Assembly (NCBI GenBank): GCA_045563135.1
Contig: JBJKUL010000002.1
Span: 15,574 to 79,573, forward strand
From: Actinomarina sp002308095
Lineage (GTDB): Bacteria; Actinomycetota; Acidimicrobiia; Actinomarinales; Actinomarinaceae
Reading direction: 5' to 3'
DNA: 64,000 nt
Shown here: one piece after another, positions 33,412 through 40,985 of the stretch
Layout: each line of letters begins with the position of its first letter
Numbering within the stretch: position 1 is the first letter of the stretch
The notes under the pieces: generated by a model
What the model saw: only the letters and a program-made list of their open reading frames with translations
The model's database searches: none
What the model was told of the DNA's origin: nothing
Translations under genes and position numbers: made by a program

Positions 33412-34398
33412 TTATCTTAATAAATCTAATAAAAGACTCATAAATTTTTTATTACTAGATTTTGTAACAACCCTAACATTTTGATTTTTACCTTCAACGT
33501 CAAAGTAATCTACAATGGTTTGCCCTCTGGTAATACCATCTCTGGTATCGACTATTACATGACAGTCTTGTGACTCTTCAATGATTGAATTCTCCAAAGC
33601 AATCGCCATGGTGATTGGATCTGGTAAATCAAATCCGTAGAAGTCATACCATTCTTTTGTAAGGTCAATTAGTACCTTCTGTATATCAACAGAAAAATTA
33701 CCTAGTTTAGAATTTAACTCTCTAATTTGGCTTATTTCCCGCTCTTTGAGCATTGCATATTTATAAGAATTGTCCCATCCAACCATGGTGATCTGCAACT
33801 CTGAATCGAAAACTATCTTTGCAGCTTCTGGATCAACCCATATATTGAACTCTGCAGCTGCAGAAACGTTTCCAGAACCATCAGATGTTCCCCCCATGAC
33901 ATAACAGTGCTTTATTTTTTCGGCTATAGAAGAATCTTTTTGTAAAGCTAGAGCTATATTTGTCAAAGGACCCAATGTTACTAGGGTTATTTCATTTGGA
34001 TTTTGGTTCACTGTATCGACAATATAATCGACAGCATTCTTCTCTCCATGTTTGTAAGATTTTGGAATAACTCCAATATCACCCATGCCATCTACTCCGT
34101 GGACTGATTGAGCACTTGCTGAAATTGAACTTAAAGACTTCACGTGATTTGTAAATTCAGTGAGATTATGAATTTCAATGTACTCTCGAGCTAATGGCTT
34201 ATCTGCTCCAAGATACACTTTTATTTCTTGTTCAGCCTGCTCGACTGTAGCTAAAGTATTTATTACACCCTGCTTAAGAGGCACGTTTCCTGAAACAACT
34301 GTTATACCTAAAACATCAATATCGGGGTGTTGTAAAGCAAGTAATATTGCTACTGCATCATCTGAGCCTGTGTCTGCATCAATAATAAATTTTTTCAT
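33412..34398 (-). CDS. Inosine/uridine-preferring nucleoside hydrolase (copy 2)
   Basis: The 328-residue protein has the same signature as copy 1: IDADTGSDDAVAILLAL at the very N-terminus, VTLGPLTNIALAL, VMGGTSDGSGNVSAAAEFNIWVDPEAA and DPITMAIAL. The two copies differ at many positions and have diverged well before this window was formed, so they probably prefer different nucleosides. The gene directly follows qng1 (adjacent bases), which suggests one transcript with the queuosine enzyme. Confidence 0.92.
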   Translation of the reverse strand: MKKFIIDADTGSDDAVAILLALQHPDIDVLGITVVSGNVPLKQGVINTLATVEQAEQEIKVYLGADKPLAREYIEIHNLTEFTNHVKSLSSISASAQSVHGVDGMGDIGVIPKSYKHGEKNAVDYIVDTVNQNPNEITLVTLGPLTNIALALQKDSSIAEKIKHCYVMGGTSDGSGNVSAAAEFNIWVDPEAAKIVFDSELQITMVGWDNSYKYAMLKEREISQIRELNSKLGNFSVDIQKVLIDLTKEWYDFYGFDLPDPITMAIALENSIIEESQDCHVIVDTRDGITRGQTIVDYFDVEGKNQNVRVVTKSSNKKFMSLLLDLLR

Positions 34399-35382
34399 TT
34401 AATACATGGTCGTGATAGTTAAGTGATGTGGTCTATGTGTAGCGTGATACAGCTTCCAAAGTCTGAAGTCAAGCTGTGGGATTATTATAGACTTTTCACT
34501 GGGTCTTCGTTTATTTATCTCTTCAGTAAGTTTTGCTGTTGCGTATAAGCTTGCAGCCCTAATCTCTATTTCTTCTAAGGAGTCTCTCTGTATAATTTCC
34601 CCATTTCTAATTTTGCTTTGAAGGTCGTCTGAGTATTCCACTACTCTCATCACCTCTAGAGCGACGGGGACTATGTAGTCAGCAAAAGCACTCATTGACT
34701 CCATGTCTTCTATGTAAAACTCGCCAGTCCCTGCTAATTCTGCATGCATTCCCCAAAATGCAAGCTGTGCAAGCTTATAAAAATGTACGTCGTCTTTTTC
34801 ATTGTATGTAGAGGTATCATCAAATCTTGGAAACTCAGAAGTAAGCCTTTCAATAAGTCCCTCTCCGTCATGATAAAGTTTTTTAGGACCGGCATTAATA
34901 AAATTCATCCAGTCTCCTTGGTAACTTTCAGAAAGTTGTTTGCCGGTCGCCTGAAGTATTTGAAGCCTTTCCAGCATCATTGGCATGTCTATGTTTCCTT
35001 GAAATATTTCATTAAGACTATTTATATCTAGTTCTGACAGTACATTTCCATCGTATAATTTAATTCCCGAGGTGATTGCTTCTTGAATTTGTGTAATCAT
35101 GGCTTCACTATCAGAGAGTGTTCTTCCATCTCGAACAATCTCATATTTTGTACTGTTTTCAAAATCAGTGAAAGCAAAGTTCAGTGTGTTAATAAGCATG
35201 GTGGTTCTGATAAACTCTTCAGGATTTTTTTTAGAAAGATTATCCTCTGGAGGTTGGAACTCTTCATAAGCCATCCAATCAGCAACTCTTGTAATTTCAT
35301 CTTGATTGAGCTTTATATTTTGAAGATTTTCTATAACTGGATTTAGCGAGCTAAGCACTTTAGAGTTCCAATTAATATCCAT
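34399..35382 (-). CDS. Queuosine 5'-phosphate N-glycosylase (Qng1/DUF2419)
   Basis: Qng1 frees queuine from queuosine 5'-phosphate so that the base can be reused for tRNA. Family segments are clear: LINTLNFAF near residue 55, MPMMLERLQILQATGKQL, HFYKLAQLAFWG, SAFADYIVPVALEVMRVVEYSDDL, EEIEIRAASLYA and QLDFRLWKL. The frame opens at 35433, but the first 17 codons are a hydrophobic stretch foreign to the family; the ATG at 35382 has a TATCAT box 7 bases upstream, so I start there (327 residues, the usual size). Transcribed with nucleoside hydrolase 2 and divergent to ribokinase. Confidence 0.9.
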   Translation of the reverse strand: MDINWNSKVLSSLNPVIENLQNIKLNQDEITRVADWMAYEEFQPPEDNLSKKNPEEFIRTTMLINTLNFAFTDFENSTKYEIVRDGRTLSDSEAMITQIQEAITSGIKLYDGNVLSELDINSLNEIFQGNIDMPMMLERLQILQATGKQLSESYQGDWMNFINAGPKKLYHDGEGLIERLTSEFPRFDDTSTYNEKDDVHFYKLAQLAFWGMHAELAGTGEFYIEDMESMSAFADYIVPVALEVMRVVEYSDDLQSKIRNGEIIQRDSLEEIEIRAASLYATAKLTEEINKRRPSEKSIIIPQLDFRLWKLYHATHRPHHLTITTMY

Positions 35383-35389
35383 AGTCCAA

Positions 35390-35395
35390 ATGATA
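35390..35395 (-). promoter_or_regulatory. -10 box of qng1 (leaderless)
   Basis: TATCAT on the minus strand ends 7 bases before the ATG at 35382 and supports that start. Confidence 0.55.
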
Positions 35396-35419
35396 CTAGC
35401 CAAAATTAGTCCTAAAAGA

Positions 35420-35425
35420 TATACT
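35420..35425 (+). promoter_or_regulatory. -10 box of ribokinase gene (leaderless)
   Basis: TATACT ends 6 bases before the ATG at 35432, supporting that start over the upstream in-frame ATG at 35390. Confidence 0.6.
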
Positions 35426-35431
35426 TTCAAC

Positions 35432-36298
35432 ATGAATTCAAAAATTTGCGTTATTGGCAGTTCAAATATAGATCAAATTGCATATACACAAAATATTCCA
35501 GCAGATGGTGAAACCTTGTTTGGTGATTCCTTTCAGATGGGTTTCGGAGGTAAGGGAGCTAATCAAGCAGTAATGGCAGGATTGCTTGGTGCAGACGTTT
35601 ATATGATTACATGCTTAGGAGATGATGTATATAAGGAGATGACTATAACTAACTATCAGGCAAATAATGTAAATACAGATCATATACAAATGGTGCGAGG
35701 ATCTAGTGGTGTCGCTCCTATCTGGGTTGATTCAACCGGACAAAATAGAATCATTGTCATACCAGGAGCAAATAATGAAATTGATGCCACAAAAGCTATC
35801 TCTTCAATGGAGGAAATTGGAGATATTGCAGTATTAGTTGGTCAGTGTGAAATTCCTATGGACGTTAATCATGAAGTTTTTAAATATGCAAGAAGTAACT
35901 CTATTATCACAATTTTTAATCCAGCTCCCGCTACAACTCTTGATAAAGAATTTTTAAACCATATCAGCTGGTTAATACCTAATGAAAATGAATTTAAACT
36001 TATTAGCGGTATGGAGCCGAACAATGAAAACTTTATGAAGTTTAAAAAAGAAGTACCTTGTAATTTGATTGTGACCCTTGGAGAAAAAGGTGCGGTACTA
36101 GTCGAAGAAGATGGAACAAAGTATTTTGAAGCTCCAACTGTAGAGGCAGTTGATACTACTGGTGCAGGAGATTCTTTTATTGGAACATTTGCATATGAAC
36201 TTTCAGAAGAAAACTCCCCAGAAGAGTGTATAAAAAAAGCAGTAGCAAAAGCTAGTCAGTCTGTTACAAAGAAAGGTACTCAATCTTCATACAGCTAG
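35432..36298 (+). CDS. rbsK: Ribokinase (PfkB family)
   Basis: Ribokinase phosphorylates ribose, the sugar freed by the neighbouring nucleoside hydrolases. PfkB motifs: GFGGKGANQAVMAGLLGA near residue 40 and the ATP/anion-hole motif DTTGAGDSFIGTFAYEL near 255, with the catalytic Asp in GAGD. The frame is open from 35390, but the leaderless promoter and the family N-terminus (a strand starting SKICVIGSSNID) place the start at 35432, giving 288 residues. It is divergent from qng1 with a 49-base gap. Confidence 0.9.
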   Translation: MNSKICVIGSSNIDQIAYTQNIPADGETLFGDSFQMGFGGKGANQAVMAGLLGADVYMITCLGDDVYKEMTITNYQANNVNTDHIQMVRGSSGVAPIWVDSTGQNRIIVIPGANNEIDATKAISSMEEIGDIAVLVGQCEIPMDVNHEVFKYARSNSIITIFNPAPATTLDKEFLNHISWLIPNENEFKLISGMEPNNENFMKFKKEVPCNLIVTLGEKGAVLVEEDGTKYFEAPTVEAVDTTGAGDSFIGTFAYELSEENSPEECIKKAVAKASQSVTKKGTQSSYS

Positions 36299-36315
36299 TG
36301 TCTAATCTGCGGGAA

Positions 36316-37086
36316 TTATTGATCGATCTTTAAGCTTGACTCTAAAATAATATTTGTAGCATTACTAACAGCATCCAAGTAAGTATCTTTATTTAATGCT
36401 TCTTTTCTATTTTGGTCGCCATATATTACGAGTAATGCCCCTGTTCTTACTCTTCGGTAATTCCCAACAACAAATAGTGCTGAGACTTCCATTTCAGAAC
36501 ATAAAACTCCACCACGAACCCATGCTTCCCATTTTTCATTTAGATCCGTAGAAACAGGCTTTGAGTCAGGGTCGTGCTGACCGTAAAAAGAGTCTTTCGT
36601 TTGAACAACACCGATATGATACGTACTTCCTTTATCTATAGCAGCTTGCTCAAGTGCAAAAATCATATCAGCTGAACCAACAGCTGGGTATTCAATTGGC
36701 ATGTATTCTAATGATGTACCCTCTTGTCGGACTGCACCATTAGCAATTACTAAATCACCGACTCTGGTATGTTCTTGCATTGCGCCAGAAGTCCCAAGTC
36801 TTATCATTGTTTTCACGCCAATATTAGCCAATTCCTCAACTCCTATTGCTGTTGAAGGACAGCCCATTCCTGTAGACATGACACTTACTGGTCGACCTTT
36901 GTATGTTCCTGTATAGGTTTTATATTCTCTATTAAAAGCTATTTCTTTTGCATCATCAAAATGTCCTGCAATAAATTCCACTCTTCCGGGGTCACCCGGT
37001 AAAATAACAAAATCTGCTACATCACCAGGTTCTAGACCAATATGGTATTGTTTTTGTCCATCTAACATTGATTTTTTTTCTGTCAT
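36316..37086 (-). CDS. Uridine phosphorylase / nucleoside phosphorylase family
   Basis: These enzymes split a nucleoside with phosphate to base and ribose-1-phosphate. Motifs: ILPGDPGRVEFIA near the N-terminus, STGMGCPSTAIGVEEL, IRLGTSGAMQ, and EMEVSALFVVGNYRRVRTGALLVIYGD, the last typical of the uridine phosphorylase group. An upstream GTG at 37122 is possible, but the ATG at 37086 has a TATCAT box 7 bases before it. It faces ribokinase tail to tail and belongs to the nucleoside salvage region. Confidence 0.9.
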   Translation of the reverse strand: MTEKKSMLDGQKQYHIGLEPGDVADFVILPGDPGRVEFIAGHFDDAKEIAFNREYKTYTGTYKGRPVSVMSTGMGCPSTAIGVEELANIGVKTMIRLGTSGAMQEHTRVGDLVIANGAVRQEGTSLEYMPIEYPAVGSADMIFALEQAAIDKGSTYHIGVVQTKDSFYGQHDPDSKPVSTDLNEKWEAWVRGGVLCSEMEVSALFVVGNYRRVRTGALLVIYGDQNRKEALNKDTYLDAVSNATNIILESSLKIDQ

Positions 37087-37093
37087 GAATGAG

Positions 37094-37099
37094 ATGATA
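37094..37099 (-). promoter_or_regulatory. -10 box of uridine phosphorylase gene (leaderless)
   Basis: TATCAT on the minus strand ends 7 bases before the ATG at 37086 and decides that start over GTG 37122. Confidence 0.5.
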
Positions 37100-37176
37100 T
37101 CAAATGATTTGTTAAAGGTCACTAAAATTTTTTATAAATCTCTAGAAATTGCTGTTAAAAGTGATAGTTTAATGAT

Positions 37177-38376
37177 ATGAATATTCCAGAAATTAATTTT
37201 CCCAACTTAGACCCAAATTTTATTGAAGATCCATACCCTCACTTAAAAACTCTTAGAGAGTCTTCTCCATTGCATAAAGATTTGAATAGTGACTTAGTGC
37301 TAGTAACTAGATTTGAGGATGTTAAAGGTGTTCAGACAAGTAAAGCTTTCTCATCATCCGAACCAGAAGATTCGAATACTTTCAAAAGAAGTAATGAAAG
37401 TTCGGAAAATTATCCTTATTTTTGGAAAACAGAGGAATTCTCATTACTGAATCTTGAGGGACAGTTGCATGGAGATCTTCGTGGGTTGGTCGCAAAAGCA
37501 TTTTCAACAAGACAGGTACAGGAACTGAGGCCTTTTATGGAGACTAAATCTGAAGAACTTTTGAATAACTTAAGGGGTAATAGTTTTGATTTACTCGCTG
37601 ATTACGCACAGCCATATTCAGTATCAGTGATAGGTAAATTACTTGGTGTGCCAGAAGAGCAGTATGACAATTTTTTAGATTGGTCAAACAAAATTGTAAA
37701 AATGTATGATTTGGAAGTTTCTAGTGAAAGTTCGGAGGAAGCAGAGCAAGCCGCAAAAGATTTTTACTATTACATCAGTGAGTTAATTGACATCAAGTCT
37801 AAGGACCCAGATGACGATATGATCTCAAGGCTGTCACAAGTTACGGAAAATAATCAAAAACTGACTAAAGATCAGATAATTTGTACTGTAATTTTACTAT
37901 TGAATGCTGGACATGAAGCTACAGTAAATACGATTGGAAACTCTATTGTGGCTCTCAACCAAAATAATATCTCAACTAAAAATCTGAATACTAGGTATGA
38001 GATTAAAAAAATTATTGAAGAATTGATACGTTGGGATAGTCCTCTTCAATTTTTTCAAAGATGGGTTTTGGAAGATACGTCTTTAGGTGGTTTTGATTTA
38101 AAAAAGAATTCTAAGATAGCTATTCTTTTAGGGTCAGCAAATAGAGACGAGTTAGCTTTTAAGAATGCTGAAATAATTAATTTTGAAAGAGACAATCTCA
38201 GTCATACAAGTTTTGGTGGCGGTGTACATTTTTGTCTAGGTGCACACTTGGCAAGATTGGAACTGGAAGTTTCTTTAACAAATTTATTTAAAAGTGAAAT
38301 ATTTCTTGTAGATAAACCAGTACGGACTGGTGCATTCGGAATAAGAGGTTATAAAGAAATTACTGTAGTCTGTTAA
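37177..38376 (+). CDS. Cytochrome P450 (soluble bacterial type)
   Basis: P450s insert oxygen from O2 into organic substrates with the help of a ferredoxin. The 399 residues include the I-helix motif LLNAGHEATVNTIGN near 245, the ExxR-type region EELIRWDSPLQFFQRW, and the heme loop FGGGVHFCLGAHLARLEL near the C-terminus with the Cys ligand. Length and sequence suit a soluble actinobacterial CYP of the class that takes a separate ferredoxin; none is encoded nearby. The substrate is unknown. TAGTTT at 37165-37170 is a leaderless -10 box. Its 3' end overlaps the deoxyribosyltransferase gene by 17 bases. Confidence 0.92.
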   Translation: MNIPEINFPNLDPNFIEDPYPHLKTLRESSPLHKDLNSDLVLVTRFEDVKGVQTSKAFSSSEPEDSNTFKRSNESSENYPYFWKTEEFSLLNLEGQLHGDLRGLVAKAFSTRQVQELRPFMETKSEELLNNLRGNSFDLLADYAQPYSVSVIGKLLGVPEEQYDNFLDWSNKIVKMYDLEVSSESSEEAEQAAKDFYYYISELIDIKSKDPDDDMISRLSQVTENNQKLTKDQIICTVILLLNAGHEATVNTIGNSIVALNQNNISTKNLNTRYEIKKIIEELIRWDSPLQFFQRWVLEDTSLGGFDLKKNSKIAILLGSANRDELAFKNAEIINFERDNLSHTSFGGGVHFCLGAHLARLELEVSLTNLFKSEIFLVDKPVRTGAFGIRGYKEITVVC

Positions 38377-38782
38377 TCTCGTCTAAAAGTTCTACAACAT
38401 TAGATACGCTTGAGGTAAACATACCCTCTGTAAATAAATTTCTATACCTTCTCTCTTCAGCTGTAATTGCTAATACTGGTTTATTATTTGCATACATGAA
38501 ACCAATCTCTGATGCTGTTCCTGAATCTATATCTTGACCAGTTACTAAAGCAACTATTAAATCAGCTGCTTTCAAGGCTTCAATATCAGTTTGAAAAATA
38601 ATATCTTTAGTCGCCTGTGACATATCATTATTTTTTAATTCTTCAGGGTCTATCCCAGTTTGATCTCTATGAGGCAAAAAACAATCGAAATTGGCACCTT
38701 CCAGAACTTCAGCTATATCTTCAAGGTATTTTTTTTCATGTACATTAAATAATGGGCCTGCAATATATATCTTTTTAATCAT
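38360..38782 (-). CDS. Nucleoside 2-deoxyribosyltransferase family protein
   Basis: NDT enzymes exchange bases on deoxyribonucleosides, or hydrolyse deoxynucleotides in the DNPH1/Rcl branch. The 140 residues have the KIYIAGPLFN start, a DIEALKAADLIVAL strand with the substrate-binding Asp, and GTASEIGFMYA with the catalytic Glu. A leaderless promoter (TAGTTT, 38789-38794) ends 6 bases before the ATG. It extends the nucleoside salvage region to deoxynucleosides. Confidence 0.87.
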   Translation of the reverse strand: MIKKIYIAGPLFNVHEKKYLEDIAEVLEGANFDCFLPHRDQTGIDPEELKNNDMSQATKDIIFQTDIEALKAADLIVALVTGQDIDSGTASEIGFMYANNKPVLAITAEERRYRNLFTEGMFTSSVSNVVELLDEINRLQ

Positions 38783-38860
38783 GCTTCTAAACTAAAAGCT
38801 TTTCTCTGATTCAACAAGGTAAAAAAATAGTATTTTTCTACCAATTATCTAAATAAGTCT

Positions 38861-38866
38861 TAAACT
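38861..38866 (+). promoter_or_regulatory. -10 box (leaderless) of Cys/Met PLP enzyme gene
   Basis: TAAACT ends 6 bases before the ATG at 38873. Confidence 0.55.
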
Positions 38867-38872
38867 CTTTTT

Positions 38873-40039
38873 ATGAGTAATTCTAAAAAATATGGTATGA
38901 ATACCAAAGCTATTCATACTGAAAAAAGAGTTAAGCTTCCAACAGGTGATGTAATGCCACCGATACACTTGTCTACAACCTTTGAAAACACTCAACCTGG
39001 TGAATACGAATACTTCTATGGAAGGAGTGGTAACCCAACTAGAGAACTATTTGAAAGAACCATGGCATCTCTTGAAGGTGTGGAGGATTTTGAATCTATG
39101 CACTCATTTGGAATGGCCTCAGGAATGGCTGCAGTAACACTAATTGGTGAGTTGGTTGAACCTGGTGAAAATGTTGTGATTACTCGAGATGTATACGGAG
39201 GCACTACTAGATTTTTTTCACAGGTAATGACAAAAAGAGGTATTGAAGTAAACTTTTGTGATCTTTATGATGAAGAAAAACTAAATTCTCTCATCAATGA
39301 AAAGACAAAGCTGGTGTGGTTTGAGTCCCCCTCTAATCCAAGAATAAACATTTTTGATATTGCGAAATATGCAGATATAGTGCACAAAAGTAATGCCTAT
39401 TTAGTTGCTGATGGTACATTTACCTCACCATTTATAACAAGACACCTTGAGCATGGCGTAGATATTGTGTTTCATTCAACGACAAAATATATTGGTGGGC
39501 ATAGTGACACCCTGGGTGGGGTTGTGACAACAAATAATGAAAAGATCTGGGAAGTCTTGTTTGAATACCAGAAAACAAGTGGGGCAATTATGTCGCCATT
39601 CGATGCTTACCTCTGCCAAAGAGGTTTGTATACATTAGGACCTAGGCTTGGCATGCATTCTGCAAATGCACATAAGTTGGCTGAATACTTAGAAAATTCT
39701 GAGCATATTAAAGAAGTATTTTATCCAGGGCTAGAAAGTAATCCGCATTATTCAATAGCAGAAAAACAAATGGACATGTTTGGTGGAATGTTAAGTTTCA
39801 ATGTTGAAGACCATATAAATCTCAAATTATTTTGGGAAAATTTAGAACTTTTTAAATTAGCAGTAAGTTTAGGTGGAGTTGAATCGTTAATCGAATTACC
39901 TAGGCTAATGACTCATGATTCTGCTGAAGGAACGGAAGCATCAATTGATGATGATCTTGTACGTATCTCTGTGGGGCTAGAAAATACAGAAGACCTTATA
40001 GGTGATTTAGAGTCCGCATTAAATGCTGCAAAGAAATAA
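38873..40039 (+). CDS. Cys/Met-metabolism PLP enzyme (cystathionine/methionine gamma-lyase type)
   Basis: The 388 residues follow the trans-sulfuration fold: YFYGRSGNPTRELFE near 45, WFESPSNPRINIFDI near 150, VADGTFTSP, and the PLP lysine in HSTTKYIGGHSD near 205, then SLGGVESLIELP near 340. Members include cystathionine gamma-synthase, cystathionine lyases and methionine gamma-lyase; the sequence alone does not settle which. It overlaps the next gene by 17 bases. Confidence 0.9.
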   Translation: MSNSKKYGMNTKAIHTEKRVKLPTGDVMPPIHLSTTFENTQPGEYEYFYGRSGNPTRELFERTMASLEGVEDFESMHSFGMASGMAAVTLIGELVEPGENVVITRDVYGGTTRFFSQVMTKRGIEVNFCDLYDEEKLNSLINEKTKLVWFESPSNPRINIFDIAKYADIVHKSNAYLVADGTFTSPFITRHLEHGVDIVFHSTTKYIGGHSDTLGGVVTTNNEKIWEVLFEYQKTSGAIMSPFDAYLCQRGLYTLGPRLGMHSANAHKLAEYLENSEHIKEVFYPGLESNPHYSIAEKQMDMFGGMLSFNVEDHINLKLFWENLELFKLAVSLGGVESLIELPRLMTHDSAEGTEASIDDDLVRISVGLENTEDLIGDLESALNAAKK

Positions 40040-40985
40040 ACTTAATCCTTTCTCGCTAGCTTTAATAAGTATTTTCACTACATTTTTATTATTTGTACTC
40101 TTTGGTTATAACGGCTGGGGACCAGCAGCAGAAAATGAACAAGCCATTGGCGAGATTTCAAGATGGTGTGAACGTGTAAGTAGTGGGTTTTTTAGAGAGC
40201 CCGCAAATACCTTAGGAAACTTAGGATTTGTTGTCGTCGGTTTATATATGTTTTTTAGACTCTCTAAAGATGCCACAGAAGGAAATCCTCCATTATTTGG
40301 ATCTTTTAAGATTGCACTTCTATATGCGTCTGCATCAACTTTTTTAGGACCAGCTTCAATGGCAATGCATGGGACACATACGAGATTTGGTGCTTGGCTA
40401 GATAATGTATCGATGATTTCTTATGTCCTGATTTTATGGATTTATAATCTTAATACACTTAGAAAATCTACCCGTTCACAGACATTCTTTATTCCATACT
40501 TTTTTCTTCTCACTTATTATGCTTACAGCTACTGGTTTATTGACAGCGGGCTAGGAATTGGTCTAGATTTATTTGAACTTAGTATTGGATTGTGGATTGC
40601 GACTGAGGTAATAGTAAAACTTCCAAACATATATGGAAGACTTCTTTCTGGTTTAACTGTTTTATTAACCCAAGAACTTTTTGGAAGTCCTGTAGTCGAA
40701 TCTTTACAAAACTTTCAGGAAAATTGGGAAATACTTTTTTATTTCATGCCGGCATTTATTCCAAACCTCGATAGGGGAACTCAGAGAAAATACACTCCTT
40801 GGTTTTTTATTGGAGTGGCATCTTTCTTTGGAGCCTTGCTAATTTGGGAAACTGGTGTTCCAGAACATCCATGGTGTGAACCAGATTCGTGGCTACAAGC
40901 ACATATGATCTGGCATTTACTTTGTGCCGTTGCGACCTTGAGTTTCTTTAATTTTTTTAGAACTGAAAAATCTATTAAGGCCTAA
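40023..40985 (+). CDS. CREST-superfamily membrane protein (alkaline ceramidase-like)
   Basis: CREST proteins are seven-helix membrane hydrolases with a metal site of Asp and His. The 320 residues show the family pattern WCERVSSGFFREPANTLGNLGF near residue 47, SMAMHGTHTRFGAWLDNVSM near 110, and WCEPDSWLQAHMIWHLL at the end, with the three His and the Asp all present. Ceramidases are one branch; bacterial members are mostly uncharacterised. It overlaps the PLP enzyme gene by 17 bases and the penicillin-acylase-like gene by 11 bases, tail to tail. Confidence 0.78.
   Translation: MLQRNKLNPFSLALISIFTTFLLFVLFGYNGWGPAAENEQAIGEISRWCERVSSGFFREPANTLGNLGFVVVGLYMFFRLSKDATEGNPPLFGSFKIALLYASASTFLGPASMAMHGTHTRFGAWLDNVSMISYVLILWIYNLNTLRKSTRSQTFFIPYFFLLTYYAYSYWFIDSGLGIGLDLFELSIGLWIATEVIVKLPNIYGRLLSGLTVLLTQELFGSPVVESLQNFQENWEILFYFMPAFIPNLDRGTQRKYTPWFFIGVASFFGALLIWETGVPEHPWCEPDSWLQAHMIWHLLCAVATLSFFNFFRTEKSIKA

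Noticed and set aside
35382..35433. N-terminal hydrophobic leader on the Qng1 protein as a signal peptide
   Set aside because: The family is cytoplasmic, the extension is not shared, and the leaderless -10 box places the start at 35382.
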